Shown here: piece after piece, positions 38,447 through 45,897 of the stretch
Numbering within the stretch: position 1 is the first letter of the stretch
Layout of the letters: each line of letters opens with the position of its first letter
IMG/VR virus record: IMGVR_UViG_3300046170_000155
Location: 1 to 56,438 of that record
From: a virus
DNA length: 56,438 nt
Strand: one strand, 5' to 3'
Notes under the pieces: generated by a model
What the model was told of the DNA's origin: nothing
What the model saw: only the letters and a program-made list of their open reading frames with translations
Database searches by the model: none
Program-made: the position numbers and the translations under genes

Positions 38447-38776
38447 ATGGCAGAAACATTCAAAAGTCTAACAGTTGACGCTGGTACAGCTATGGCTGAT
38501 TTAATACCTACAGTCGCTGCTGGTACGACAGTTATTGTTTTAAGCTGTAGAGCGACAAACATACACGCAACATTAGATGCCACTGTAAGTGCAGAAGTAA
38601 CAGATGGTTCTTCAAAGAATGGTTATATTGCTTTTACACTTCCAGTACCAAATACTAGTTCCGTTGAACTTGCAGGTAATTCTAAAATCGTTTTACAGAC
38701 AGGCGATAAGTTGCAAGGACTTGCAGCTGTTGCTAGTACAATAGAGTATGTAATTTCTTATCTTGAAATGACTTAA
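38447..38776 (+). CDS. Small beta-sandwich tail protein, paralogue B
   Basis: 109 aa, the same length and layout as the protein at 36865 (TTVIVLSCRATNIHATLDAT; KIVLQTGDKLQGLAAVAS). GGAG in the gap before its ATG. Pairs with the neighbouring short fibre and LamG genes, repeating the order short fibre, beta-sandwich, lectin seen at 36601-37913. Confidence 0.6.
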   Translation: MAETFKSLTVDAGTAMADLIPTVAAGTTVIVLSCRATNIHATLDATVSAEVTDGSSKNGYIAFTLPVPNTSSVELAGNSKIVLQTGDKLQGLAAVASTIEYVISYLEMT

Positions 38777-38777
38777 A

Positions 38778-39533
38778 ATGACTCGTAAGGTCAATCCGTT
38801 ATATTTAGGAAAAGCACCAGAAGATGCAAGTTCTGATGTCGTTAGTGGTGTATTTGATACACAAACTGTTTATCAAAATTCAGCTAATAATTTTATGCCA
38901 GTTAACCCGCCTACATCAACTGCGGCAAGTAGAATTTATATACCTTCCTCCTTTGATGATGGTAACAATGTTTGGGAAAATTTCTTAGGAACATCGGGTA
39001 CTAATAGTAGTTCTAGTAGAGGAAATCCTACATTAGCTACAAATGTAACACCAGCTAATGGTTCTAGTAAAATAACAAGTTATGTACAAGGAGGAACGGG
39101 AGATGGTTTAGTTTTTTCTGGAACTCAAGTAGCAAACACTTATACAACTATACATGTCACTAGATGGTCTGGTGGAAGTAACCAAAGAATATGGGGTGGA
39201 ACTGTTGGAAATTGGCTTTCTGGACATTGGAATGGTAATTCAGCAGTTGCTTATCATAATGGTTGGCTTATTTCAAGTAACGGTGCTGGCTCAAATTGGT
39301 TAATATCAGTTGACGCACCTAGTTATTATCGAGGATATTGGGGTACTGGTTCTGAACAAGGAGGAACTGGTGGTTCAACTACTATTGGTGGAAGTTGGGC
39401 TCTAAACGCCACAGCAAACTCTGAATACAGTAACTGGCAGTGTTATGGAATGTGGTATTGGGGTTCTGTTTTAAGTGCTAATGATAGAACTATTGCCGTT
39501 GACTTTATAAAAAATCTTGTAGGAGTAGGATAA
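38778..39533 (+). CDS. Lectin-like tail protein
   Basis: 251 aa. MTRKVNPLYLGKAPEDASSD is an attachment-like start; the rest is rich in Trp, Gly and Ser (WSGGSNQRIWGGTVGNWLSG; SWALNATANSEYSNWQCYGM) and ends NDRTIAVDFIKNLVGVG, similar to the close of LamG-like tail proteins. Probably a glycan-binding virion module, by analogy with the gene at 37194. Confidence 0.6.
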   Translation: MTRKVNPLYLGKAPEDASSDVVSGVFDTQTVYQNSANNFMPVNPPTSTAASRIYIPSSFDDGNNVWENFLGTSGTNSSSSRGNPTLATNVTPANGSSKITSYVQGGTGDGLVFSGTQVANTYTTIHVTRWSGGSNQRIWGGTVGNWLSGHWNGNSAVAYHNGWLISSNGAGSNWLISVDAPSYYRGYWGTGSEQGGTGGSTTIGGSWALNATANSEYSNWQCYGMWYWGSVLSANDRTIAVDFIKNLVGVG

Positions 39534-39775
39534 TGAAAAAGATTATGTTTATCATGCCAGAGCATGTATCCGAAATAGATTTTAGTGAAATAACACAAGA
39601 ATCAGAAGATAACCTTACTTATAATGAATTAGAAACTTTAACTTATATAACTTGGCAAGGTGATAACCCAAGTTCAGTACAATCTTTAATAGATAACTAC
39701 AATTATCCAGTACAAGATGAAAATGACATAGATGAATTATCTTTTACTGATAAATGGATGCTGTTTATTGGATGA
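39533..39775 (+). CDS. Acidic hypothetical protein (80 aa)
   Basis: Not recognised. MKKIMFIMPEHVSEIDFSEI, acidic and Tyr-rich, overlapping the preceding stop. No motifs. Its content of Asp/Glu resembles that of the MAHYA-type proteins but without the key motifs. Confidence 0.5.
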   Translation: MKKIMFIMPEHVSEIDFSEITQESEDNLTYNELETLTYITWQGDNPSSVQSLIDNYNYPVQDENDIDELSFTDKWMLFIG

Positions 39776-39803
39776 CTAAAAAACACTTATTTAGAATACC
39801 TGT

Positions 39804-39820
39804 GATAAACTTTGTTTATC
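39804..39820 (+). other. Stem-loop with short T-run
   Basis: GATAAAC-TTT-GTTTATC is a perfect 7-bp stem, followed by CTTTT. It may be a weak terminator in front of the gene at 39847, or an operator; a TGTGATAAAC sequence with -10 character overlaps its left arm. Confidence 0.4.
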
Positions 39821-39846
39821 CTTTTAATTACACATAGGAGAAATAT

Positions 39847-40692
39847 ATGGGATATAGACCAATACATGTTAACGAAACTGGTGGAGATACTACTGGTTTA
39901 AGAGAGTTTGCCAATGGTGCAGATTCTGGTGTGATAGTTCCTTCTGGAACAACACCTCAAAGAGAATCTGGTGCGACAGCAGGTACAGTAAGATACAACA
40001 CAACAATCGGAGCTTTTGAATACACAACAGGTAGCGATACTTGGGTAACTTTAGGAGAAGCTGCTGCTGACGGTTCTACAAAAGGTATAGCAACATTTGA
40101 TTCAACAGAATTTTCTGCATCATCTGGTGTTATAAGCATAGGAACACTTGATGCTTCTACCATTGCAGACGGAAGCGTAACAAACGCAGAGTTTCAATAT
40201 ATAGGAACATTAACTTCTAATGCACAAACTCAGTTAGATGCAAAAGCAACAACAGCTAATACACTTGATTCCTTCGCTGCACCAACTGCGGCTATAGATA
40301 TAAATGGTCAAGAAGTATCAGATATTAAATTAAAGAATTATTACGAGACAGATGTTGCACTAACTTCAAGCTCTGGAGTGGTAGCAATTGATTTATCAGC
40401 AGGTAATGTTGGAGCCTTGACTTTAACAGAGAATGTTACAGACATTGACTTTACAAATGTACCAACTGATGGTTCTTCATCTTTTATGTTAAAAATTACA
40501 CAAGACGCTTCTTCAGCTTATACAGTAGCTATAAATGCTATGACTGTTAATGGAGGAAGCGATGTCACAGGACTAACAGCTGGTGGAGCAGGATATACAA
40601 TGTCTGCAACACTAGGTGGAGTTGATGTTTTAACAATAATGTTCTTAGACGCAGGAACACCACTAATAAACGCACTGCAAGACTTTAGCTAA
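39847..40692 (+). CDS. Tail fibre protein with RPIHVxE start
   Basis: 281 aa. MGYRPIHVNETGGDTTGLRE, then FANGADSGVIVPSGTTPQRE. The first 70 residues are nearly the same as in the gene at 43479, which makes them a virion-attachment module with different distal parts. The rest is fibre-like (VTNAEFQYIGTLTSNAQTQL; YETDVALTSSSGVVAIDLSA) with a terminal beta domain. AGGAG upstream. Confidence 0.65.
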   Translation: MGYRPIHVNETGGDTTGLREFANGADSGVIVPSGTTPQRESGATAGTVRYNTTIGAFEYTTGSDTWVTLGEAAADGSTKGIATFDSTEFSASSGVISIGTLDASTIADGSVTNAEFQYIGTLTSNAQTQLDAKATTANTLDSFAAPTAAIDINGQEVSDIKLKNYYETDVALTSSSGVVAIDLSAGNVGALTLTENVTDIDFTNVPTDGSSSFMLKITQDASSAYTVAINAMTVNGGSDVTGLTAGGAGYTMSATLGGVDVLTIMFLDAGTPLINALQDFS

Positions 40693-40701
40693 GGAGTACT
40701 A

Positions 40702-41493
40702 ATGCCTTTAGGTTCAGCAAGATTCGGAATGCTCGGAGGAGCACCAGATATGGAAATGACACTATATATGGTTGCTGGCGGTGGCGGTGGCGGTCTCGGT
40801 ACTGGTCATTCGGGCTGGGGTTATTTTAGAGGCGCTGGCGGTGGCGGTGGCGGTTATATAACTGGTACAGCAGAATTTTTTCAACCAAACACAGACTATG
40901 CAGTTGACATAGGTGGTGGCGGTGGTGGCCAAGGCCAAGGTGGAGCTACTACTTTAGTTTATCAAGACGCAACTCTAACTTGTGTAGGTGGAGGAAAAGG
41001 CGGTAACGGTTCTGGTAATCATGCTGGAGGCGGAGGCGGTGGCGCTGGAGGTTCTGGCGGTGGTGGTGGAACAGTATTTGCTAATATTCGTCCTTATGAT
41101 AGTCACGGTTACGGTGGTGGAGCTGCACAGCAGCCATCACAAACAGTTCCAGCAGGTTTTTCATCTTTAGGTAATGCTGGTGCACAAGGTAACAGAGGTT
41201 CTGGTTTCTCAGATGGTAATCCACCTCCAGGTGGAGCAGGTAGTGCTGGTTCTGGAACATTAGCTCCTTTAGGATTTTCCGTAGGTAATGGTGGTGCAGG
41301 TAATACAGTAAACAGAGGAAATGGTGGAACAGAAGGTTCAAATACAGGTGGTGGCTCTGGAATGATTTATATTTTATTTAATGAATTACTTTCAGTAAAC
41401 ATTGGTACAGGTGTAGTAGGTACTACAGGAACTTATAGTGGACAAAATTATGTTCATATAACTGGTGGGGCAGGAGATATTAGGTTCGCCTAA
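40702..41493 (+). CDS. Glycine-rich adhesin, second copy
   Basis: 263 aa, of which about 80% is Gly-rich: LYMVAGGGGGGLGTGHSGWG, RGAGGGGGGYITG, HAGGGGGGAGGSGGGGGTVF. The entry YMVAGGGGGG and the end SGMIYILFNELLSVNIGTGV are organised like the adhesin at 34871. It lacks the fibre block found there, so it probably uses the fibre encoded just before (39847) as its base. AAGGAG stands six bases before the ATG. A likely receptor-binding tip. Confidence 0.7.
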   Translation: MPLGSARFGMLGGAPDMEMTLYMVAGGGGGGLGTGHSGWGYFRGAGGGGGGYITGTAEFFQPNTDYAVDIGGGGGGQGQGGATTLVYQDATLTCVGGGKGGNGSGNHAGGGGGGAGGSGGGGGTVFANIRPYDSHGYGGGAAQQPSQTVPAGFSSLGNAGAQGNRGSGFSDGNPPPGGAGSAGSGTLAPLGFSVGNGGAGNTVNRGNGGTEGSNTGGGSGMIYILFNELLSVNIGTGVVGTTGTYSGQNYVHITGGAGDIRFA

Positions 41494-41502
41494 TAATTAA
41501 TT

Positions 41503-41928
41503 ATGGCTCATTACGCAATTTTAGATGACGACAGCATAGTAACTCAAGTTATTGTAGGTATAGACGAAGACGATACTGACAATTTACCAGAAGAGTTTGG
41601 TAGCTGGGAAGATTTTTATAGTTCTATAAAAGATGGAAAAACTGTAAAAAGAACAAGTTACAACACTTTTGCAGGAGAGCACGAACTAGATGGTACACCT
41701 TTTAGAGGAAACTATGGAACAGTTGGTTTTATTTACTATGCAGAACAAGATATGTTTTTACCACCAAAGCCTTTTGACAGTTGGGTAGAAGATTTTGATA
41801 ACTTTTATTGGAAAGCACCTATAGACAAACCAAATGATACTGATAACTTTGGCTGGGTAGAAGACGATTATCAAGACGACAATACAACTGGTTGGTTGTT
41901 AATAGAAGAACCCGAAGACGGAGAATAA
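41503..41928 (+). CDS. MAHYA-type virion accessory protein, copy 2
   Basis: 141 aa. MAHYAILDDDSIVTQVIVGI, KRTSYNTFAGEHE, TPFRGNYGTVGFIYYAEQD and FLPPKPFDSWVEDFDNFYW align with the protein at 36197 throughout. It again follows a glycine-rich adhesin. Acidic C-terminus. Role unknown. Confidence 0.72.
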   Translation: MAHYAILDDDSIVTQVIVGIDEDDTDNLPEEFGSWEDFYSSIKDGKTVKRTSYNTFAGEHELDGTPFRGNYGTVGFIYYAEQDMFLPPKPFDSWVEDFDNFYWKAPIDKPNDTDNFGWVEDDYQDDNTTGWLLIEEPEDGE

Positions 41929-41946
41929 CTCTAAATCCTTCTTTTT

Positions 41947-41975
41947 AACTAGTATTTATGTATACTACAACTAGT
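41947..41975 (+). promoter_or_regulatory. TATACT promoter flanked by AACTAGT repeats
   Basis: TATACT (41961-41966) stands 7 nt before GTG 41974. Two copies of AACTAGT (41947-41953 and 41969-41975), 22 bp apart or about two helical turns, flank it; the second overlaps the start codon. An operator-like layout over a leaderless-type promoter. Confidence 0.5.
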
Positions 41976-42684
41976 GAAAAATATTATAACATTCGGTACT
42001 TTTAGTAAAGATATTTACTACACAGAAGCAATTCATCCAATACCTATGTCAGAATACCCTATTGAGTGGTATGAAAATATAAAAGCTGAGAAACTATACT
42101 TTGATGGGCAGGATGGAAAGAATGTTAAATCATGTCCAAGCTTTATAGAAATCTATCAAGAAGGCTATGTAATACCATCACCAACAGATTACTCCATAAG
42201 CGTAACCCCTCAAGGTGAGTTCTTTTGGGAGTGTGCTAGAAGCTTTAAAGATGTTATGGAAAGAGATGATATTGAATATCACTACAACGAACAATTAGTA
42301 AGCCATCTACCTAAAGACTATGACACTAAAATGATAATAAAGATAAACCTACCATGGAAAGTGTTTACACCTAAAGGTTACTCAATCAGAATAATGAAAA
42401 TGCCTTTTACTAGTAATAAACTTTGGGAGCCTACTTATGGGGTTCTAAGAACTGATAGAAATTATCATTTAAACTTTCAAACTAATATTAAGTCAAACAC
42501 TGAAGAAGTGTTTATTTCACAAGGAGAGCCTTTAGCTTTAATTGTTCCCTATAAAAGAGAAGATTTTAAAAGTCAGATTGTTGATTTAAATGAAAAAAAT
42601 CAATATAGTACTCAATATCATAAGCATTATCTAAAAACTTACGGAACTTTTAAACCAAATTTTAGAAAAGACTACTGGGCATAA
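41974..42684 (+). CDS. DUF6065-like protein, paralogue 1
   Basis: 236 aa, start GTG 41974. Contains KSCPSFIEIYQEGYVIPSP, NLPWKVFTPKGYS and, near the end, SQGEPLALIVPYKRED. These match the pattern of DUF6065-like proteins of marine phages and bacteria: CP[SA][FI]..... EG[YF][VI]I, PW....P.GYS, and GxPL..[IV]PYKRE. No catalytic activity is known. Four related proteins surround the halogenase-like gene, which suggests a joint role. Probably a beta-rich double-stranded fold; the assignment rests on motifs. Confidence 0.6.
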   Translation: MKNIITFGTFSKDIYYTEAIHPIPMSEYPIEWYENIKAEKLYFDGQDGKNVKSCPSFIEIYQEGYVIPSPTDYSISVTPQGEFFWECARSFKDVMERDDIEYHYNEQLVSHLPKDYDTKMIIKINLPWKVFTPKGYSIRIMKMPFTSNKLWEPTYGVLRTDRNYHLNFQTNIKSNTEEVFISQGEPLALIVPYKREDFKSQIVDLNEKNQYSTQYHKHYLKTYGTFKPNFRKDYWA

Positions 42685-42685
42685 A

Positions 42686-43408
42686 ATGAAAAAAATAACT
42701 GTATATTATGCAAGTCCAGATAACTTACAAGAAACACAAGACTGGTCAATACTTTATAAAGAGCCTACAAGTCTTAACAAATACTTATCAAAAAACATCA
42801 ACAAAGAACGAAGTAATGATGTACAAAACCGTGGATTTATGTCTTGTACAGCATATAAGGGACTAACTAATAACACTTATGTTATAGAAAATCCTATAGA
42901 TTCAAGTTATACATTAGATGGAAATATGCAATCAACTTCTAAAAATTCTTTATCTGCACTATATAAAAGAGAACCACAACTCAATAATCAAATACTTTTT
43001 GAGTATAACTATCCTCTTATCTTTTTTGCTGAAGAAAGTCTAGAGATGCAGTTTACAGCTCCCTATTTCCTAAATGCACCTCATCTAAAATATGGAGCGG
43101 TAACACCAGGCCAATACAATATTGGTAAATGGTTTAGACCCATACAGACAGAAATAAATTTATGGGACAATGTTAAAGAGTTTGAGATAAAAAAAGGTGA
43201 ACCTTTGGCCTTTATAAACTTTTTAACAGACAAAAAAATAGAATTTAAGATGTTTGAGATGACTACTGATTTAGCAAAAATTATGAATGTATGTGCTACA
43301 GCTAGTACTTGGGAAGTTAATGTTCCTTTAGCAAATAGATACAAGCGTTTTCATGAAAGCAAAATGTTAAACAAAACTATAAAAAAAATAAAAGAAAATT
43401 TAGTCTAA
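42686..43408 (+). CDS. DUF6065-like protein, divergent paralogue 2
   Basis: 240 aa. Less conserved than its neighbours, but the order is the same: MKKITVYYASPDNLQETQDW, FMSCTAYKGLTNNTYVIENP in place of the CPSF-EGYV motif, MQFTAPYFLNAP, then KKGEPLAFINFLTDKK for the GEPL motif. The PYKRE end is lost. It directly follows paralogue 1. Whether it keeps the same activity is uncertain. Confidence 0.5.
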   Translation: MKKITVYYASPDNLQETQDWSILYKEPTSLNKYLSKNINKERSNDVQNRGFMSCTAYKGLTNNTYVIENPIDSSYTLDGNMQSTSKNSLSALYKREPQLNNQILFEYNYPLIFFAEESLEMQFTAPYFLNAPHLKYGAVTPGQYNIGKWFRPIQTEINLWDNVKEFEIKKGEPLAFINFLTDKKIEFKMFEMTTDLAKIMNVCATASTWEVNVPLANRYKRFHESKMLNKTIKKIKENLV

Positions 43409-43436
43409 AATTAAAAACCACTGTTTTAAATTAATG

Positions 43437-43445
43437 TGATAGAAT
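43437..43445 (+). promoter_or_regulatory. Extended -10 promoter
   Basis: TGATAGAAT, an extended -10, 34 nt before ATG 43479. GGGAGT shortly before the ATG is the ribosome site, so this transcript has a normal leader. Confidence 0.5.
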
Positions 43446-43478
43446 TTTAATATCCTTAAAAACATATGGGAGTAAACA

Positions 43479-44063
43479 ATGTCAAATAGACCAATACATG
43501 TAACAGAGAGCGGTGGAGATACCACTGGTCTTAGAGAGTTTGCCAACGGTGCTGACTCCGGTGTTATAATACCTCAAGGAACTCAAAATCAAAGAGAGTC
43601 TACACCTACTGATGGTGTTCTTAGGTTTAACACTGATACAAATTCATTAGAATATTACGGAAACTCAACATGGGTAACACTTGGAGAAGTAAGTAGTATC
43701 GATGATATAAACGATGTGACTTTAACAAGTTCACAATCTGGAGATTTCTTAAAGTACAACGGTTCAGCTTGGGTAAATGACCCAATTAATTTAGAGACTG
43801 ATACTGTAGGAAACTTTGTAGAAGATGTAGCAGCAGGAAATGGTCTTGCTAAAACTTCTTCAGCAGGTGAAGGTCAAGATGTCGACCTAGCTATAGACAT
43901 CAACGGAGCTACTGATGGTACAAGTATCACAGTAGATAGTGCAGCTGACTTAGTATTACTATATGACGCTGACGCAGGAGCTGTTAAGAAAGTTCAAACA
44001 GGACAAATTGCAACTCCAACTAAATTAAATTCCGCAACTATATTTTTTGCGGCTAACGGATAG
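43479..44063 (+). CDS. Tail fibre protein with RPIHVxE start, second copy
   Basis: 194 aa. MSNRPIHVTESGGDTTGLRE, FANGADSGVIIPQGTQNQRE, nearly the same as the gene at 39847 over the first 70 residues; then INDVTLTSSQSGDFLKYNGS, a fibre repeat shared with the giant fibre. Its distal domain is short. It heads an array of small proteins. Confidence 0.65.
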   Translation: MSNRPIHVTESGGDTTGLREFANGADSGVIIPQGTQNQRESTPTDGVLRFNTDTNSLEYYGNSTWVTLGEVSSIDDINDVTLTSSQSGDFLKYNGSAWVNDPINLETDTVGNFVEDVAAGNGLAKTSSAGEGQDVDLAIDINGATDGTSITVDSAADLVLLYDADAGAVKKVQTGQIATPTKLNSATIFFAANG

Positions 44064-44077
44064 TATAGGAGAAATTA

Positions 44078-44389
44078 ATGGCGACAGGATTATTAGCAAG
44101 AAGAGACGGTGACGATACCGATGGTACAGTATATACTGCACCAGCGAGTAATGTTGCAGTTGTAAACTTGAATATCGCTAACACCACAACTACAGCTGAT
44201 GATGTAACAATATATGTTGCACCATCTGGAGCTACATTAGGAACAGAACACAAAATAGAGGTTCTTAGTCTTAGTGGGCAAAATGTTCTTGAAAGAACAA
44301 ACATCGTTTTAGATGCTGGTTCTTTTATTGCAGTTAATGCAACTGCTGGAACAGTAGCTAATGTTTGGGGCGTAGAAGAAGCAGTATAG
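44078..44389 (+). CDS. Small beta-sandwich tail protein, paralogue C
   Basis: 103 aa. VAVVNLNIANTTTTADDVTI, then NIVLDAGSFIAVNATAGTVA: same plan as the proteins at 36865 and 38447. Ribosome site GGAG in the gap. Probably a structural module at the fibre base. Confidence 0.6.
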   Translation: MATGLLARRDGDDTDGTVYTAPASNVAVVNLNIANTTTTADDVTIYVAPSGATLGTEHKIEVLSLSGQNVLERTNIVLDAGSFIAVNATAGTVANVWGVEEAV

Positions 44390-44397
44390 GAGTATAA

Positions 44398-44694
44398 ATG
44401 AAGTTTTTTGCAGTTAAAGATGAATATGATGTATGTTGTGCTGTAAAGCAAGTAACATCTGATGTTATTCAAGTAGTGGATGGCGTTGAACAATTATTCT
44501 CTGACTTAGATGACCATATTGAACTATCTTCTTTTGAAGAAGAAACCATAGGTAAAAAATTAATCGATGGCGAATGGACCTCAGCTGGAACAGACGCTGA
44601 AGGTAATGATTACTGGTGGTACGATGGTGACAAGTATGGTAACACATATGATGATGATGGGAACATTGTAGGCTCAGTAGAAATTACGGAGTAA
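44398..44694 (+). CDS. Acidic hypothetical protein (98 aa)
   Basis: Not recognised. MKFFAVKDEYDVCCAVKQVT, with a Trp/Tyr/Asp-rich end (DYWWYDGDKYGNTYDDDGNI) that resembles the end of the MAHYA-type proteins. Its start has AGGAG. It may be a distant member of that accessory family. Confidence 0.5.
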   Translation: MKFFAVKDEYDVCCAVKQVTSDVIQVVDGVEQLFSDLDDHIELSSFEEETIGKKLIDGEWTSAGTDAEGNDYWWYDGDKYGNTYDDDGNIVGSVEITE

Positions 44695-44696
44695 TT

Positions 44697-45035
44697 ATGG
44701 GAAGATATGGCGTTGACATAGCTCCCGTAGCAGGAATAAAATCTATACAAACTGGTCATTATACAGGCAATGCAGGTGGTTCTACATCTCAAATTAATGA
44801 CGACACCACAATAGAACCAATAGATGAAACAAAATCTTTTATGGTTGTTTGTGAAAGTGGTAGTTTCCCAGTTACTAATGAAGGTGGCGGAGTTACAGAC
44901 AACAGAGTTTATCCACATCCACAAGCAGCAGCATATTTATTAGATGATAAAACAGTAAGAGTTAGATATAGAATATCTTCTTTCGGTCAATCTGAAACAC
45001 AATATGTATACTGGCAAGCAATCGAGATGATATAA
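44697..45035 (+). CDS. IKSIQ-type tail protein, array member 1
   Basis: 112 aa. MGRYGVDIAPVAGIKSIQTG opens the first of four consecutive genes with MGR...IKS.Q starts. VDP-like IDETKSFMVVCESG and the closing VYWQAIEMI fit the family: IKSIQ, [ISV]xxVDxxK[ST], TxV, VxVxEYY. Members occur as single domains or repeats in phage tail proteins and are thought structural. Confidence 0.62.
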   Translation: MGRYGVDIAPVAGIKSIQTGHYTGNAGGSTSQINDDTTIEPIDETKSFMVVCESGSFPVTNEGGGVTDNRVYPHPQAAAYLLDDKTVRVRYRISSFGQSETQYVYWQAIEMI

Positions 45036-45353
45036 ATGGGTAGAGCGTCAAACAGAAGTACTATCAAATCTATACAAAGGGTATATTATGCAAACACTAC
45101 TTCATCCTATGCTCTTGTTAACAACACAATTTCTTCTGTGGATACAGATAAATCAGTAGTTGTACACAACTCAAGTAATGGACATTATAGAGGAACTGGT
45201 GCTTGGGAAAATTATTACTACATGAATGGTTCTAGTGTTCAAAACGGAGCAAAGTTAGATAGCTCAACAAATGTTGTAGTAGCTAGATATAACCCTAACA
45301 ACCAAAATAGAAGAAATGTTTATGTAGAAGTACAAGTTGTGGAGTACTACTAA
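45036..45353 (+). CDS. IKSIQ-type tail protein, array member 2
   Basis: 105 aa. MGRASNRSTIKSIQRVYYAN, SSVDTDKSVVVHNSSNG, KLDSSTNVVVARYNPN and VEVQVVEYY. The IKSIQRxxY phrase is the clearest family signature in the array. It starts one base after the stop of member 1. Confidence 0.65.
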   Translation: MGRASNRSTIKSIQRVYYANTTSSYALVNNTISSVDTDKSVVVHNSSNGHYRGTGAWENYYYMNGSSVQNGAKLDSSTNVVVARYNPNNQNRRNVYVEVQVVEYY

Positions 45354-45619
45354 TGGGTAGAAGAATGTCAAGTCCTATAGTTAAAAGCAGACAAGTTGCC
45401 GAAGCAGTAAGTAATGCTACTGGAACTAATGTTACTATATCATCAGTTGATATGAATAAAACAGTTGTTTATACTACCGCACAAGATGGTAATAACAGAA
45501 GAGAGAGTAACTCTCCTTGTGCTAGGTTAACAACTGCAACAAATGTACTTTTCAGTGGTCACAATTATAACTCACTAGGAGCAGGAAGAATGTATGCGTA
45601 TGTCGTGGAGTATTACTAA
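45353..45619 (+). CDS. IKSIQ-type tail protein, array member 3
   Basis: 88 aa. MGRRMSSPIVKSRQVAEAVS, ISSVDMNKTVVYTTAQDG, RLTTATNVLFSGHNYN, YAYVVEYY. Shorter than its neighbours by loss of loop residues. TAATG overlap at both ends. Confidence 0.65.
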   Translation: MGRRMSSPIVKSRQVAEAVSNATGTNVTISSVDMNKTVVYTTAQDGNNRRESNSPCARLTTATNVLFSGHNYNSLGAGRMYAYVVEYY

Positions 45620-45897
45620 TGGGTAGAAGTATAAGTAACGGAAGAGGAGCTATAAGGTCAAAGCAAGTTATTGCTCAAAGTAACAATGCTTACACTAGAA
45701 ATAACACAATATCCGCTGTAGACCCAGATAGAACAGTTTTATATCAAGCTGCAACATCTACTAGTTTCCAAGGTGGACAAAGAAGAATACATGCAGCACT
45801 TACTAGTTCTACTAATGTACAAAGCTCTGGTGATGGTTATGCTCAACCAACAGGTGGAACAGCATTTAACTGGACTGAAATTATTGAATATAACTAG
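45619..45897 (+). CDS. IKSIQ-type tail protein, array member 4
   Basis: 92 aa. MGRSISNGRGAIRSKQVIAQ, ISAVDPDRTVLYQAATST, ALTSSTNVQSSGDGYA, TEIIEYN. Last gene of the fibre operon. Its end overlaps both a terminator and the end of the reverse-strand gene by 17 bases. Confidence 0.62.
   Translation: MGRSISNGRGAIRSKQVIAQSNNAYTRNNTISAVDPDRTVLYQAATSTSFQGGQRRIHAALTSSTNVQSSGDGYAQPTGGTAFNWTEIIEYN

Noticed and set aside
39772-39837. 21-codon frame after the gene at 39533
   Set aside because: Overlaps a perfect stem-loop and the leader of the next gene; too short to support.
27736-45897. Diversity-generating retroelement behind the variable fibre genes
   Set aside because: No reverse transcriptase gene and no template/variable repeat pair was seen in the window. 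It could lie outside.
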